Shown here: one piece after another, positions 17,495-17,741 of the stretch
Position numbering within the stretch: position 1 is the first letter of the stretch
How the letters are laid out: every line of letters begins with the position of its first letter
Assembly (NCBI GenBank): GCA_937873105.1
Contig: CALMWD010000450.1
Location: 1-17,741 of the forward strand
Reading direction: 5' to 3'
Source of the DNA: an uncultured Rhodanobacteraceae bacterium
GTDB lineage: Bacteria > Pseudomonadota > Gammaproteobacteria > Xanthomonadales > Ahniellaceae
DNA: 17,741 bases
The notes under the pieces: model-generated
Database searches by the model: none
What the model was told of the DNA's origin: nothing
What the model saw: only the letters and a program-made list of their open reading frames with translations
Translations under genes and position numbers: made by a program

Positions 17495-17741
17495 GTGATC
17501 GAGCGCCCACGTCGATACTCCCGCGGCGTTTGATTCGTCCAGCGCTTGAAGCAGCGCGCGAAGTTGCTGGCGTCGGCGTAACCGAGGCGTTCGGCGATGC
17601 GTTCCACCGGCAGGTCGGTTTCGGCGAGCCAGAAGCGGGCGCGTTCGCTGCGCAGTTCGTCGTACAGGGCGCGCAACCCGAGGCCTTCTTCGGCGAGATG
17701 GCGGTGCAGACGGCGCTCGGCATGCTCGAAGAGGCCGGCTT
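17491..17741 (-). CDS. AraC-family transcriptional regulator, N-terminus outside the window
   Basis: Only the last 83 residues are visible. They are the AraC-type DNA-binding domain: FEHAERRLHRHLAEEGLGLR, ALYDELRSERARFWLAETDL, the first-helix region PVERIAERLGYADASNFARC and the family signature FKRWTNQTPREYRRG. The spacing and the E-R-R-L-H-R-H-L-A-E-E-G-L pattern are those of AraC regulators with a long N-terminal effector-binding domain. The regulated genes and the effector are not visible. The gene ends at a TGA at 17491, 63 nt before the antitoxin start on the same strand, and its GC content and codon use match the bulk of the window, unlike the module that follows. Confidence 0.9.
   Translation of the reverse strand, partial: AGLFEHAERRLHRHLAEEGLGLRALYDELRSERARFWLAETDLPVERIAERLGYADASNFARCFKRWTNQTPREYRRGRSIT

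Overview
The window is a piece of a GC-rich proteobacterial chromosome. Gene content and synteny (hemD-hemX, a YiiD-type thioesterase, a DUF3106 sigma-factor operon next to priA, an outer-membrane TonB receptor beside a TPR-sulfotransferase) suggest Lysobacterales (Xanthomonadales). This is inferred from recognised families only; no database search was possible. Thirteen complete protein genes and two cut by the window edges are supported, with no tRNA, rRNA, CRISPR array or insertion sequence. Many very long open frames lie antisense to real genes; they are by-products of high GC and were left out.

Layout. Positions 1-1332 (minus strand) hold the end of the haem locus: hemD followed by a hemX-like membrane protein that runs off the left edge. 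Divergent from it (1414-2278) are a hot-dog thioesterase and a small lipoprotein, then an orphan TPR sensor histidine kinase (2397-4589). Convergent with the kinase, overlapping it by 16 nt, is a tightly overlapped minus-strand operon (6413 to 4574): an ECF-like sigma factor, a small single-pass probable anti-sigma protein, a short exported-looking protein with no normal start codon, and an exported DUF3106 protein. A 483-nt gene-free region (6414-6896) separates this operon from priA. It carries two perfect consensus DnaA boxes in inverted orientation.

The plus strand then carries priA (replication restart helicase), puuE (metal-independent-type allantoinase), a large TonB-dependent receptor and a TPR-sulfotransferase. 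The last two share an identical 10-nt ribosome-binding leader and are separated by a GTAG-headed REP-like hairpin and a strong intrinsic terminator that ends only 26 nt before the sulfotransferase start. On the minus strand at the right come an ABC-F ATPase (yheS type), a lower-GC two-gene module (a small probable antitoxin and a GNAT acetyltransferase overlapping by GTGA) and the C-terminal end of an AraC-family regulator.

The points most worth a second look are the DnaA-box palindrome in front of priA, the GNAT toxin-antitoxin-like module with an apparently minimal antitoxin, the start-less small gene in the sigma operon, and the terminator placed between the receptor and the sulfotransferase.
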